In this document: positions 32,998 to 44,410 of the stretch, in pieces
Layout: the number at the start of each line of letters is the position of its first letter
Position numbering within the stretch: the first letter of the stretch is position 1
Source of the DNA: Distichodus sexfasciatus
Lineage: Eukaryota; Chordata; Actinopteri; Characiformes; Distichodontidae
Assembly: GCA_032718565.1 (NCBI GenBank)
Contig: JAVGVS010000005.1
Coordinates: forward strand, 121,001 to 185,000
Reading direction: 5' to 3'
DNA length: 64,000 nucleotides
Translations under genes and position numbers: made by a program
Notes under the pieces: model-generated
The model's database searches: none
The model's input: only the letters and a program-made list of their open reading frames with translations
Told to the model about the DNA's origin: nothing

Positions 32998-33640
32998 GCC
33001 TTGGTATCAGCTTTGGAATGTTGTGTTGTTTTGTTTTCACATTTCAAAAGGTAAAGAGATGGAAATGAGCTGTTTAAAGGAAACATAATATCACATTTTT
33101 GAAAAACTCATTTTTTTTTTGCATGAAAAGGGTTAATTGGACAGCCAAACCCTAATATTTTGTTGATTGAAACACACACATACACATACAAACACACAAT
33201 CTGTGAAGAATTCGTTCACTTGTTTTTCAAAGCAAAATACAGTTCCAGCAGTTGTTTTCAATATCCCTTTTCAAAACCAAAAAGAAAAAAAAAACTAGTT
33301 TCTTTCCATTTCCGCATTCTGTACACAAATTAAACATGGAAAAAACAAAAATGGGCTCTCATATTTGGATTTTTATCAAACACAAGTGGTGTGGCCTGGA
33401 AGTGGCCGTTACACGAAGAAGACTGTAAAACTGCTGAAATCACAGATGAAGAAGCTTCAAAACCACTTTAGAGTGCTGTGAAGACATAGTGAGAGCACTG
33501 TTTGACACTGGGAAAATGTATGCCAAGACTTCCACCACACTGCTGAGGTTAAGTGCTTAGAAATGTCAGTTAGAAAAAAAACAAAATGGAATATAAGTGT
33601 GTTGTCCATTTTTTCCATTACCATTCCAAAATGAATACTA
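32998..33640. other. AT-rich sequence
   Basis: No gene recognised; short CA strip near 33173. Confidence 0.4.
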
Positions 33641-33641
33641 A

Positions 33642-33965
33642 GGGCAACATGGTGGCACAGTGGTTAGTGCTGTCACCTCACAGCAATAATGTCCTGGGTT
33701 CAATTCCTGGACTTTGTGTGGTCTCCCTGTGTTTGTGTGGGTTTTCTTCGGGTGCTCCGGTTTCCTCACACAGTCCAAAAGCACGCACTATAGGTTGACT
33801 GATTACTCTAAATTGCCCCCCTTAGGTTGGAATGTGCGTGTTTGTGACCAGAGTTTGCGGTGTGTTGGCACCCACTCAGGGTTGGTCCTCACCTCACGCC
33901 CAAAGTCCTGGGGTAGGCTCCAGTCCCCACTGCCTCCAATGGGATTAAGTGAATCAGATTAAGAA
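33642..33965 (+). mobile_element. DANA/Mermaid-like V-SINE, copy 2
   Basis: Plus orientation: GGCAACATGGTGGCACAGTG, TTAGTGCTGTCACCTCACAG, the GGTTCAATTCC B-box, the CGGTTTCCTCACACAGTCC core, and a TGGGATTAAGTGAATCAGAT end. Near full-length. Confidence 0.9.
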
Positions 33966-34079
33966 TAGATGAAACGAATACCAAAAATACATCTTTTTTG
34001 GGTTTTGTTTTTTTAGTATTAATTTGAAATACGTATGAATAATACATGGATTCAACACACATTTTAAATACATAGTGTC

Positions 34080-34165
34080 ACCCAGAGAAGAATGGTTCCT
34101 CAGAAGGTTTCTACCACTTTTGCTCTGAAACACTTTTAGTTTTCTTCTTTTTGATTTTAATGATA
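34080..34165 (+). mobile_element. LINE-tail fragment, part 1
   Basis: AAGAATGGTTCCTCAGAAGG followed by TTTTAGTTTTCTTC resembles the 5' part of a common teleost LINE 3'-UTR repeat. The end segment of the same family lies at 34540-34620. Confidence 0.45.
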
Positions 34166-34539
34166 ATGTTAGAAGACAACAGTCTATAATCTCTAACTAA
34201 ATGTTATGGTATTGTTTGTCAGGAAGTCTTATGTGCAAACGAACCCTGCCTATGTAAGTGCATTTGGGACCCCCAAAGTGAAAGCAGTAAGCTGCTTTCA
34301 AGACAATAGCTCAGCAATCAGCCAAGTGCCCTCTTTCTGTTTATCTTTATAAAAATATGTAACACGCAGACATGTAATTTTGGAAAAATACAGAGAACAG
34401 GGACCTGGGAGCACCTCCTGAAACACAGAAGCCAGCACAATTCCTTATTCAAGCAAATGCACTTTATAGTTGTCACTTTGTAGCACGTATTGAATTAACA
34501 ATCTAACATAACTGTAGTCCTTGACTTACTCTTTAGGGG

Positions 34540-34620
34540 TTTTGAACAAAAAAATATGTACAGCTACTTTGTGATGATGGCTGCTAAAAAAGTGCTATTC
34601 AAATAAAACTGAATAAAATG
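34540..34620 (+). mobile_element. LINE-tail fragment, part 2
   Basis: GCTACTTTGTGATGATGGCT then AAAGTGCTATTCAAATAAAA and CTGAATAAAATG. This is the GCGCTATACAAATAAA-type terminus common in fish non-LTR elements. Confidence 0.55.
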
Positions 34621-35600
34621 CTGTGCAACAATCACAACTGCAGGGTCATTTCCATCAGTTGTCTTATCTAGTAACTAATTTACATAAGATTTCACATATG
34701 AAACTGACTGTGGAACTTTATTTAAAATATAAACATCACTCACCAATTCTAAACCTGAATCCACGGGCCTCCAGGTGATCAAAACAAGTCATTAATGAGG
34801 TTTGAACATAGCAACGTATCAAAGTCCACCGTCTAAACAAGGGAAGTTTCTTTCAGTGCAGTTTCCTTTTAATAAAAGCCAGAGAATTTCAGTAGAAAAA
34901 CTTGTTAATATGAGCTGGAATTGTAAGTGGTAAAATTGGCCTGAAACCAAAGCTGGCCAAGGGCCCACGTCTGTCTCAATGAAAGCTGCCTGGACATGGA
35001 ACGGCTTTGAGTGAAAATGTTATAAAAATGCATAATTTGAAACATCTTTTAAAAATGTGTTTCATTTGCATACTGCTGAGAGCTGTCTGTTCTGAAAGGT
35101 TCTCATGTTTTTTGATTACTTTACATGTGACAGAATGTGAACATGTTTGTAATGTAGGCAATGTAAATTCATGTTCTGCTCAAGCTCAAGCTGTATCTAT
35201 AGTAGAAGTGACTCAACAGAGCAAACCAACAAAAAGGGCTAATTAAAAGTCAACCTGAGCTTCCAGCAGCGTGTGTGGGATCATCAGGTCTGTCATGGCC
35301 TATTGTCAGGCTGACGATTATCATAGAATAGATTTTGACTAGCATCATATTTTAAAGTCAAATGAAACCGCCCGGATTGAGTAAATTTGGTCCCTCAGCA
35401 CAACTCCTGCTGCTGCTGCTTTGAAAGTGAGTGTGGAGTGCAGTGGTTACGAGAGGGATGGACAGAGATAGCAAGATAAAGCAAGCACTCTGACACTGGA
35501 CCTTCCTACAAGTGACTTATTAAACACAAACTGCCACATGCACCAAATGCACCAATTTTTTTTTTTTAGTATTTTTACTTTCAAATAAGTATGCATTGGA
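34621..35600. other. AT-rich sequence
   Basis: CTG trinucleotide strip at about 35407-35420. Otherwise nothing recognised. Confidence 0.4.
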
Positions 35601-35620
35601 TTAAGTAATGTACAGCACTA

Positions 35621-36177
35621 TGTCATATCTCCCCCCAAACATTTCCTTAGATGGCCACCGGAGGGCACCTCTGCCCTGTCTAGTGTCTGTCTTGTGTGGT
35701 ATGTCAGTCATTTCTCTCTGTCCTGCCACGTTGTGTTCTGATTGGTTAGCCCTCCCTTTTCTGGTTAATGATCAATTTAGCATGTCCCAGCTTAGTCCTT
35801 TGTTCCTACCTTAACATGCTCTGCTTGTTTATCGGTCCAATTATTTTAGTTTACTTGTCCCCACCTCCAGTTACCTCTGCTCTGTTAATTTATCGGTTTA
35901 ATATTAAGTATCTTATTTGGTTTAATCAGCTAACTTAGTGTTTATATCTGTTTTAGCACAGTTAGACCCCTATTTAGGCATGTCTCTCCTCCTTGTGTTC
36001 ATCGCCCCAGCGTTGCACCTATCCCACACTGGCGAGCTCTGTTCAGTTTATTTCAAGAGTGAAGACTTTCAGTTTGTTGTTTTCTGGTCATCGTGCCAGA
36101 TTTCTTTTGCTTGTCTGAATAAAAACAATGCTTAGCAGAAGTGCCTTCAGTTCTGTACTATTGTATGTAACATGCTA
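35621..36177 (+). mobile_element. possible solo LTR
   Basis: Begins TGTCATATCTCC and ends near ATGTAACA (TG...CA). It has an internal AATAAAAA at about 36118-36125 followed by GCTTAGCAGAAGTGCC, the usual polyadenylation layout of a fish Gypsy-type LTR. No flanking coding region or target duplication was confirmed, so this is tentative. Confidence 0.35.
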
Positions 36178-37005
36178 CACATAAATCATGGCAGAGTAGC
36201 CTAAAAAAGAAGTCTGACATTTCCAGATCAAATCACATCTGGCTGAGGAAATAAAACATAAGCAGCAGATTCGACTCCTTCTTTTGGTGTTAATGATAAT
36301 TAGGTTGTGAGGTCATGAACTGAGATACTATTTCATATTTGTCCTTTTCCCCATTCACCTGAATGTCTGGTTTTTGTTGGGCACTTAAAATCAACAATTA
36401 AAGAGAAACTAGTGCCTTAAACTTTAACAGTATTTTTACTTCTATTTAAAAAATGCAATATTTTAGTCATGTAAGTCTACTTTTCACCCCATGTGTTGCT
36501 GAGCATCTCAAGCACACCTTGGTGAGGTCATACCCGTTAAGAGTATGTATACCACTCATGCTCAAACCTGTACATTTGCAGTTTTTTGAGTATCATTATA
36601 TATTTTTGTGTAATTAGATTTCGCTTTTCAATGTGCATGAGACTTCACAACCTTCAGTAAATATATCAATAACAGCCATCAAGAAAGTGACCTTTAAAAA
36701 AGATTTTTGCTATTCTATTTTCTTAGCATGATAAGCAAACAATCTTAATTGTGTATTTACAGAGTTTGCTGAAAGATCTTTCCAGCCTGAACCTGAAACT
36801 AATTAGGTGTTCCTGTTTGGTCTTACTGGAGGCCATGCTTTTTATAAAGGACACAGTCTTCCCTTTAATGACATTGACCACGCATGATAAAAACCTAAAA
36901 TCATGTAAAAACATTTCCTTTTAATGATCTCACTATAGTAGAACTACAAACAACAAAGACAAATCACAGGCCGTGGTCATCTGGGGGCAATTTTGTGGTT
37001 GCAAA
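36178..37005. other. AT-rich sequence
   Basis: No gene or repeat family identified. Confidence 0.4.
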
Positions 37006-37009
37006 GATC

Positions 37010-37160
37010 AAATGTGTCCTCACACACACACCTGGGGGCCACAAATACACATGCAGGTTTGTTACTGGTTCTGAGATTTGTCCGTGTTGAGGTTTTGTGG
37101 GGACCTTGTTGTATGTGTGGGCTGCTCCTCATGAGAAAAAATCTACTTTTAAAGAAAAGG
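37010..37160 (-). repeat. dispersed telomere-like repeat, degraded inverted copy
   Basis: GTGTCCTCACACACACACC, TTGTGGGGACCTTGTTGTAT and CCTCATGAGAAAAAATC resemble reversed landmarks of the family. Confidence 0.5.
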
Positions 37161-37228
37161 ATGCAAACATGGAGCTAATTCCTCCTGCGTCACTAAAAAT
37201 CATGCCTTGACTCCATTGCAACAGTTTT

Positions 37229-37420
37229 GCCATGCTCATCCACAGCTAGACACCCTTTGAAGCCTCTTTCTCAGTGTGTAACACAACAGATAAAATACAC
37301 ACTTCAATCTAATTTATAATAAAACCAGTTGTCACCAGTGAATAGCCTTAATAAAACCAACTGTCTACAACCTTTGAAATTCAACAAACATCCTTCTCAA
37401 ACAACCTTTTGTTGGTCTCT
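37229..37420 (-). repeat. inverted duplication, right arm
   Basis: Partner of 32051-32236. It has an extra internal repeat: the TTGTCACCAG and TAATAAAACCA elements appear twice in degraded form. Confidence 0.85.
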
Positions 37421-37630
37421 GAAATCCACGGGAATATAGCTATAGACCAGTGTACACTGTACTAGAGACAAGGACGGTATAATTAATCAGTTCTGAACTG
37501 GAAATGCAACAAATGAAAATTTTCACATTTTACAAACTTTTAAGCCTACTAAATAAGCTTATGTATCAAAACTATTCAATCTTATTAATGCTACTAATTA
37601 CTGAAGACAATAAAATTTGACACCTGATTT
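37421..37630. other. AT-rich sequence
   Basis: No recognised feature. Confidence 0.4.
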
Positions 37631-37960
37631 ATTATGTGTGGGAGGAACAGAATGACTAAAACCTCTGCCCTTCCAGCTGTGAACCCACAGCTCCCCAGCC
37701 AAGGTGGGGTCAAAGATCACAGCAGTGAAACACTATCCAAAAAGAGCAAGATAAGCATTGTTTAGAGTAGATCCGTGACTCAGAGGAGTAGCATTACATT
37801 AAAAAAGCAGCTATTAGTCAGGAAGGAAAATCAGCGTTCCGTTCAGCCAGATCCACATTGCTCCAACCTCCGTCTTAATGATGCAGGTGGATGGGGCTAA
37901 TTATAAACACACCCTTATAATGCCTCAAAGAACATGAGGGGATGAAGAAAGAAAGATGAA
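37630..37960. promoter_or_regulatory. CNE-like unique block
   Basis: Unique balanced sequence with AAAAAGCAGCTATTAGTCAG and a GGGCTAATTATAAACACACCC core (palindromic TAATTA next to a forkhead-like TAAACA). Confidence 0.35.
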
Positions 37961-38129
37961 TAAATAAATGGAAAACGAAAATACCACGGCTCACAGATGG
38001 CGAGCATGACGCCTCGATTTGTGGAAGATGGATAGTGAGCGAGAGACAGATACTCCTGCCTCATCACAATAAAGAGAGAGACAGAGACGGATGGAGTCGG
38101 CTATATGCATATGCCAGCATGTTCTCTCT

Positions 38130-38440
38130 TACTCTCTCTCTTTCTCTCTCTAGTCTTATATACACTGTGTATATTTTCCTTGCATTGCCTCTCTTTTCCT
38201 CTGGTCTTTGTCAGTACATTCTTTCTCTGTCATCTAACCAGTCATCCATCAATCCATTCTTTATCTATCTAAGTGATCAGTTCTGTCAATTTATCTGCCT
38301 GTCCATTTGTCCATCAAAAGACCAGCTGTCCATCTGTATGTATCATGATTGAGAAACAAATTTCTATCACTCTATCTATCCATCTATCCATGCATTCATT
38401 CATCCATCCACCATTCTATCCATCTGTCTGACTATGTTTA
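38130..38440 (+). repeat. CT-rich and ATCC/ATCT degenerate simple repeats
   Basis: (TCTC)n near 38127-38152, then scattered CCATC/TATCTA units to about 38430. Frames here are Ser/Ile/His-rich artefacts. Confidence 0.75.
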
Positions 38441-38539
38441 CTCTGGGACTTGTGCCTCTTCTCTCTCCCTCACTCTTCAGAGGAAATGGAGGGACAGAAG
38501 GATTGAGGGATGGAGGAAGGACCACCGCTATGACAGAGC

Positions 38540-38700
38540 AACTGCCACAGAGCACCAGCAACAGTTGCCTTGGTGACCATTTCAGAAGCAGTAATTACCA
38601 TCTCGGCCGAGCGTCTACACGCAGGAGCCATTATGAGCACCGCTGCCCTTTCATGTGCCTAGATGGAGGGACCACCGCAGGTTAAGTGGGAGCTTGCAGG
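38540..38700. promoter_or_regulatory. CNE-like unique block
   Basis: GTTGCCTTGGTGACC (an RFX/X-box-like inverted repeat), AGCAGTAATTACCATCTC (palindromic GTAATTAC) and CATTATGAGC in 160 bp of unique sequence. Confidence 0.35.
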
Positions 38701-38929
38701 TGGATGCGGATCCACGCCCCCCCACAGCTAGCTTTTAGGCCAGCGTTTAAGTTCATTTGAGGTGAGCTAAGTTACAAAAGAGTTTCTCCAAGAGTTACCA
38801 CTGACCTGAAGTCCAGATTTTTACATCACAGAGTCGTGCTTCAACTGGAATTTATCCTAAAATCAAAATGAAATTGTTTTATTTTTAAATAATAAGCAAT
38901 CAACGTCCAAAATCTTGATTGAACTTATC

Positions 38930-39300
38930 TTTTATCTTTTCTAGATGCCCAAAGGGCAAAGTAACTCCACCTGGATGAGGCTCAGCAGTCATTCTGTACC
39001 ACTGCACTTACCACACGTTAGCTAAGGTGCTGAAGGGGCAGGTGAGAATTCAGCAATCAGAGAAAGGGAACGATTATCAATTAACATTGAACAGACACTC
39101 TTATACAGAGGAATTTTCATTTCCTAATTACAGGGACAGTCCCCTGGGGGCACCTAAGGGTAAGGGACTTTGCTTAGGGGCCCAATGGCAATTTAATACT
39201 TTTCTGCGTTTTACACCACCAATCTCCAACATGGTCATGCTACCAAATTCAAATGAGGAAACTACATTTGATTCAGTCAATGGTCTGCGACATTGAGATC
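38930..39300. mobile_element. degenerate teleost repeat fragment
   Basis: CAGTCCCCTGGGGGCACC and TTGCTTAGGGGCCCAATGGC resemble a repeat seen widely in fish genomes. A 39700-39890 block ending ACTCTTAATAAAGTGGCCGG looks like a transposon end and may be related. Superfamily not assigned. Confidence 0.4.
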
Positions 39301-40070
39301 CACCCAGACCACATGATGGCTCCCCTGTTGGAGCCATTAACACCTGAACAGCTGCAGCCAGTTAAACGAGTTGGTATCATATCCAAGCACTGGCCAGGAC
39401 CAAACTTGTAAGATTCAGAGGGATTTCCAAGTCTGAAGTGAAGGTCGAATGACTGTTTGCTATTGTCCTTGTTATTGTCCTAAACATCTGTTCTCCAGTC
39501 CAGTTTCCACTAGCCCTTCATAAATTATCAGTTTTTGACTGTAGAAATCTTCTTGTCTGGATATTTTTGGTCTTGGGCCTCTGCCAGTTACACTGACATA
39601 CATAGAAAGTCCAGGAACAAGCCTGTGTCTTAATACTTGTAACTGCTCAACACACATTTTTCTGTCTCTACAAAGTCAGTGTCACTGCTGTGTTGAGAAG
39701 ACCTACATAATATCACATCAACTAGACCTCTGTAGTCCCAAACTCACCAGTGGTCAATATGTAACCGAAAGATTTTATAGTTTGTTTTGTCTAGTTTGTT
39801 CACTTCAAAAATGCAAGAATTATATGTATTTCCTTAAAGAAATGTGCAGTAGGTACAAAGTAGGTACTCTTAATAAAGTGGCCGGAGTCCATCTGTCTGC
39901 TTTGAGCCTGTGCAGAAACTGAACTTTCACATTCCCCAATCCCCACATGCAACCTTATAGACTTCTTTGAGCTGCTCTGTTAACTTATTTCATCTGCACT
40001 GCTCTGACCTTTCTTCTTTGATGAAAAAATCCAGATGTTAAAAGTCAAAGAGCTCAGCGCTAAAGGGGAA
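39301..40070. other. unique to AT-rich sequence with a transposon-like end at about 39870
   Basis: AATAAAGTGGCCGG at about 39872 is like the terminal motif of a common fish DNA element. The rest is unassigned. Confidence 0.35.
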
Positions 40071-40460
40071 GCGGGAGAATTCTCTCCCACAGAGAGTCAA
40101 ACAAGAGATTCGACTTCAGCAAAACCTCAATCTCTTCATAACCTGCTGTACGGGCCGGGTGAAAAGCACCAGGCCCTGCTCTCGCCGCTGACCTAACAGC
40201 TGTTAACATGCGAGACACAAAATCATTACTAAACATTTGGACAACTGCTAATCCGACAGCCGCTCAAACTCCTTCCAGTCTGGACGTTTATTGTAAAACA
40301 GAGCCAAATGAGCTATTTCTACTCAGCACCATTTTATCAAATTTTAACACAGTTGTGAATAGAAACTGGGGGGATTTAGGAGCAATTTTTCAGAGGCAGA
40401 TTAAGCCCAGCTATAAATAGATTTCCGTGCAAGTTGGATTTATTAATTCACCACTGACTG
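40070..40460. promoter_or_regulatory. CNE-like unique block
   Basis: About 390 bp of unique sequence with ACAGCTGTTAAC (E-box plus HNF1-like), TTTTATCAAATTTTAA, AGCTATAAATAGAT (MEF2-like) and TTATTAATTCACC. Confidence 0.35.
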
Positions 40461-40689
40461 CAACACGAACTGCAAAGGAGAAATCTGAGAGAAGCAACTT
40501 CATTTACATTACATTTTTAATCATTTGGAAGAGACTCCTACACAGAATACTACTTTTGCACATACCAATGGCATGCATTAGAACATTGTGGAGTAGAAAA
40601 CCCATCAGAAGTCTGAATAAGAACCTCACACACTCTTAGGTTAGTTCATGCTTGAAATGAAATCCTTCATATTTGGGGCTGAGCACCAA

Positions 40690-40930
40690 CAGCATCCGGG
40701 TTTATTTATTCTTCTCTGTTGTTCTGTTTCTGAGTAATGAAAGTGTAGTCAGGCAGAGGAAGATGACGTCAAACTGGTAGAAGAACGGCCAAGAAAACAT
40801 ATTGAGAAGCACACTGCTTTGACAACCATGTAACCCTACGAGGTCATGAAGAGTCAGAGTCGAGAAAATGGCTAAACAACAACTCATCCGTCCTCGACAA
40901 GTTATTTGATTTGATTTCACTCAGATGTTG
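40690..40930. promoter_or_regulatory. CNE-like block with a palindromic CRE
   Basis: TGACGTCA at 40765-40772 is a full consensus CREB/ATF site in unique sequence. The minus-strand 72-codon frame is hydrophobic but resembles no known family. Confidence 0.3.
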
Positions 40931-41650
40931 TTTGAAGTATGATCTGTGGCTGATAGAGTTCCATTTCGTGAAGCAATATATTATTATAAAAATGGCATTC
41001 CTTAAATGATTCTCTCAAAGGACCTTCTCATTTCTCTCAGCTTCACAAAAATGCTTTTAATTTCAGTCCAACAGAAGGGTCAAAGCATCCACTTTCAACA
41101 GATGTTACTGCAAACTGCCTTTAAAAAACACATTAGGTGTTTATTCAGTGCTAAGACTTTACAGTGAACACAGCTCACAGTGTTAGTCATACTGCATTTT
41201 GAGATAACAGATGCTCCTGTAAACTTTTGCCTAAAGGCATAGGCTAAAAAAGAACAAACATGATTCTTAAAAATAACTGCCTTAACTTGAATGAGTAAAA
41301 CACATGAAAGAAGAAATTAAGGGTTTTTATAGGGCTTATTTAAGGTGTGGCCGCACTAACACAAAATTTTTTCTTTGCAGTCAAATCACAGTTACAGAGG
41401 ATGCGGTGTTTTGTTTCAAGACAATGCTGGAGCAGCAAACAATTACAGTGGCCTGGTAATCAAAGTGTGAAGTAGACTAGCTAACAATGTCTTAAAATGA
41501 AGCATAATTTGCTTTGAACATTCGTAAGCCATTTGTTTGCTCTCTGCCAGCTGTGCAGATTCTTTCTTGTTAGTGCATTTATATGCTGGCAGTCAAGAAT
41601 TAAAAGAAATCAATTGCTACAGTACAGCTGGGTAAGAGCCAAGGCGAAAT
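40931..41650. other. AT-rich sequence
   Basis: No gene or repeat family recognised. Confidence 0.4.
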
Positions 41651-41654
41651 GTGA

Positions 41655-41820
41655 ATGATTTTTTGTCAATGTGAGCACACAACACCACACGGGAAGCACA
41701 ACATAATGAGACCTCTGTGAAGGAACAGGAACTAGCACCTCAGTTGTACATTTAACAATTTGGGATTTGAACTGATCACAGGAGCAGCTCCCTAACTATT
41801 ACACTGCGGTCAACGCTGCC
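41655..41820 (-). mobile_element. SINE family A, copy 5 (degraded)
   Basis: TTTTTGTCAATGTGAGCACA tail side, TAATGAGACCTCTGTGAAGG, and AGCACCTCAGTTGTACATTT. Several parts are deleted. Confidence 0.6.
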
Positions 41821-41947
41821 AAAGCCAAATTGTGAATCTGCATTGAAAAATTCACTTTACAGCAGACATTATAGTGTGAACGTAACTGTTCAGATTTCAT
41901 GCAGTTGAACTTTGACTCCAAATTTTTTTCAAACATGTATCACAAAC

Positions 41948-42300
41948 GGGCGGCACGGTGGTGCAGTGGTCAGCGCTGGCACCTCTCAGCGAGAAGGTCC
42001 TGGGTTCAAGGCCTTGGGGTCTTTCTGTGTAGAGTTTGCATGCTCTCCCTGTGTTTGCGTGAGTTTCCTCCAGGTGCTCCGGTTTCCTCCCACAGTCCAA
42101 AGGCATGCAATATAGATTAATTGGCGGCTCTAAATTGGCCCCTATAAGATGTGAATGTGTGTGTGATTGTGTGAGTGTGTGTGCCCTCTGGTGTGTTGGC
42201 GTCTGCCCAGGGTTGTTCCCCGCCTTTTGCCAGTAAGGCTCCGGTCCCCCCACGACCCCAGTGGGAATTAAGCGGTTCAGATAGTGTATGAATGAATGAA
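41948..42300 (+). mobile_element. DANA/Mermaid-like V-SINE, copy 3
   Basis: Near full-length: GGGCGGCACGGTGGTGCAGT, the GGGTTCAAGGCC box, TTTGCATGCTCTCCCTGTG, GTGCTCCGGTTTCCTCCCAC and TGGGAATTAAGCGGTTCAGA, with an ATGAATGAATG tail. Best-preserved copy of the family. Confidence 0.93.
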
Positions 42301-42419
42301 TGTATCACAAACCAGTAAATCAAGGTGTGCTCCATTAATCACAGTGATGCTGATGCGGCTTCTCTATATTACATCTGTTCTAGCATTTCAAAATAATTAT
42401 TTGGATTGCATTAACATTT

Positions 42420-42830
42420 TAATAACGTTAGTTCTCCCTAAAGATTAGGCCTGTTAGTCTCATAAAGTCAAGTAGCCTTTAAGAGAAAAGCTCCTTTCAT
42501 AAGCTTGCTCATTAAGTCCATTAAGTTCGACGAAAGTCCCTTTAATAACATACAGGCCGAGAGGACGACATCTGTTCAACTCAGGAATGTCAGACAGTAA
42601 CACAAAGATGAGTGTGAGAAACATCGGCAGAGGCCAATGCAATTACAGAGTAATCTTAATAAATAGCGGGAGGTAATTCTGCCCGCCGCGTTATGCGTCT
42701 ACATTTGTCACGTCTTGATTAAAGCGCGTAAGGAATGTGCTCTCTGTGTCTAATGTGGACAATGCAGCCTAATGTCTATTGATTACACATCATGTCGCTG
42801 TAATTACACTGCAAACATATAGACCTCCAT
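42420..42830. promoter_or_regulatory. CNE-like block rich in TAAT/PBX-type sites
   Basis: About 410 bp of unique sequence with many homeodomain cores (GAGTAATCTTAATAAATAG, GAGGTAATTCTG, GTAATTACACTG) and TATTGATTACAC, a PBX/HOX-like composite. It has CpGs (CCCGCCGCGTTATGCG) and lacks transposon signatures. One of the strongest enhancer candidates by texture. Confidence 0.45.
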
Positions 42831-43027
42831 AGCGACATCTCTCCCTCAATTTCTCTCGGACTGTTAGTCTTGCCGTCTTTCCCTTAACTTTCAGCTGTCA
42901 CTCTTTTCAGTCTTTTTTCTGTACCTCCTCCCTCCTGCTCCCTTTGTTGCTTCCGTATAGCATGAAATGTGAAAGATAGGATGGACTTTCTGCCGTGGTG
43001 CTTCAAATTGATCAAGACTGTCCCCAT

Positions 43028-43278
43028 GAGTGAATAATTATTCGTCATTGTGAACACACCACACCACAGTCCATCACAGCACACGAAATGTGACCTCTGC
43101 ATTTGATGCATCCGTGAAGGAGCAGTGCTCAGCTTTTTTGGCAGCACCCAGGGAGCAATGCTTGGGACTGGTGCCTTGCTCATGGGTACCTCAGTGGTAC
43201 CTTTACCGATCCTTGACTTTAACAGGTGACCCTCCGATCATGGGGCCATCTCTCTAAACCATTATGTTATCACCTGCC
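43028..43278 (-). mobile_element. SINE family A, copy 6
   Basis: Full layout in minus orientation: TATTCGTCATTGTGAAC tail side, ACGAAATGTGACCTCTGC, GGAGCAGTGCTCAGC, GGTACCTCAGTGGTACCTTT, and a head near TCTCTAAACCATTATG. Confidence 0.85.
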
Positions 43279-43284
43279 CCAAAT

Positions 43285-43930
43285 ACTTATTTGAAACATG
43301 GTGCGAGACCACTTTTTTATGTCCGACACCGAAATTGTAAATTTGGATATCTGCCGATACGATACAAATCCGATACAATATCTGAGTCTTTCTTAAACTG
43401 AAAATAGAAAATAATGCTTTAAGCAAAACATACAGACTGAGATTATTCTGTTATACTTAAGGAAATACTTGACTTAAATGCTGCTTCCTAACTAAAATGA
43501 GGTAATAATAACACACTCATATACAGTATATGCTAAATTATATATTGTTAATATAACATCTTAAAAATTATTCATTTAGGCGCAGTCCTGTAACTTTGTG
43601 ATGTCCCTAATCCTGCGGTGCTTAAACCGTCAGGAACACTGCGTTTGTGAGTGAGAGCTGGTGTTGGTAAGGAAATTAAATAGTATAATCGCCTGATTTG
43701 CTTTTAAGATTGTTGTGTTGTGTTGCTTGTTCTGCTCATTGTCACATCAATATGTACGAATTAGTGTGAATGTTAAACAATAAACCAGCTTTACCGCAGT
43801 GCCACCTCCCATGCATAACGAGTTGACCGTGCATGCATTTACAGATCGGCTTCATAGATACGCAATCCAGCTATCTGAGTCGTTATCGCACCAATATCCG
43901 ATCCATGTACTGGATCGGTGCCATCTCTAA
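43285..43930. mobile_element. non-autonomous DNA element with GATCCGATA-type termini
   Basis: The left part holds GATATCTGCCGATACGATAC and CCGATACAATATC. The right part holds ACCAATATCCGATCCATG and GGATCGGTGCCATCTC. This matches a common fish MITE whose ends carry 'CCGATACCGAT' motifs. AT-rich, non-coding interior. Confidence 0.55.
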
Positions 43931-44279
43931 TTTATTTTAGTTTTTCATTCGCATTTTGTATTTCTTGTAAAGAAAATGCAAATTCATGCTTGGTTTTCCC
44001 AGGCTCGAAATCACTAGTAAAAATGACGTGTTGATATAGAGGCTGTGAAATTGTCAGGCTCATGGTTTATAGATGCTAAATAATTATAAATAAATTATAA
44101 CACATTTGGTAATCTGTTATTTAAGTACATGTTACAGAGAAATAAACTGTAATAAAATAATTTCTAAATATATTGTCTAAATGAATCTATTTATTTATGC
44201 TATTTATTGATAAATGTGTATTACATAAAATGTATGTAGTATATTTTATTACACCGTAATCACTGATTTAACTGCGAAT
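43931..44279. other. AT-rich sequence
   Basis: No recognised feature. Confidence 0.4.
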
Positions 44280-44410
44280 GTTATTACAATGATGAAAATC
44301 TCCACAATTGTAATAATTGGCCCTGTGTGGCAGCGGTGTGGAGCTCCATGCGAATGCTGCATGATGAAAGCGGGTTGTGTTGGGACAACAGCATCTCACG
44401 TAGGTAAGAA
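44280..44410 (+). other. candidate small exon or CNE with strong splice donor
   Basis: Unique sequence that ends ACGTAG|GTAAGAAG (GT at 44404-44405), a near-consensus donor. The open frame through it encodes a cysteine-rich stretch (RCGAPCECCMMKAGC) that I cannot match to a family. An acceptor would have to lie near TGTGTGGCAG at about 44324-44333, with a weak pyrimidine tract. The block also has TAATAATTGG-type motifs, so a regulatory role is equally likely. Confidence 0.25.

Noticed and set aside
41897..42253. 118-codon minus-strand frame
   Set aside because: It lies within a DANA-like SINE; similar frames appear in the other copies.
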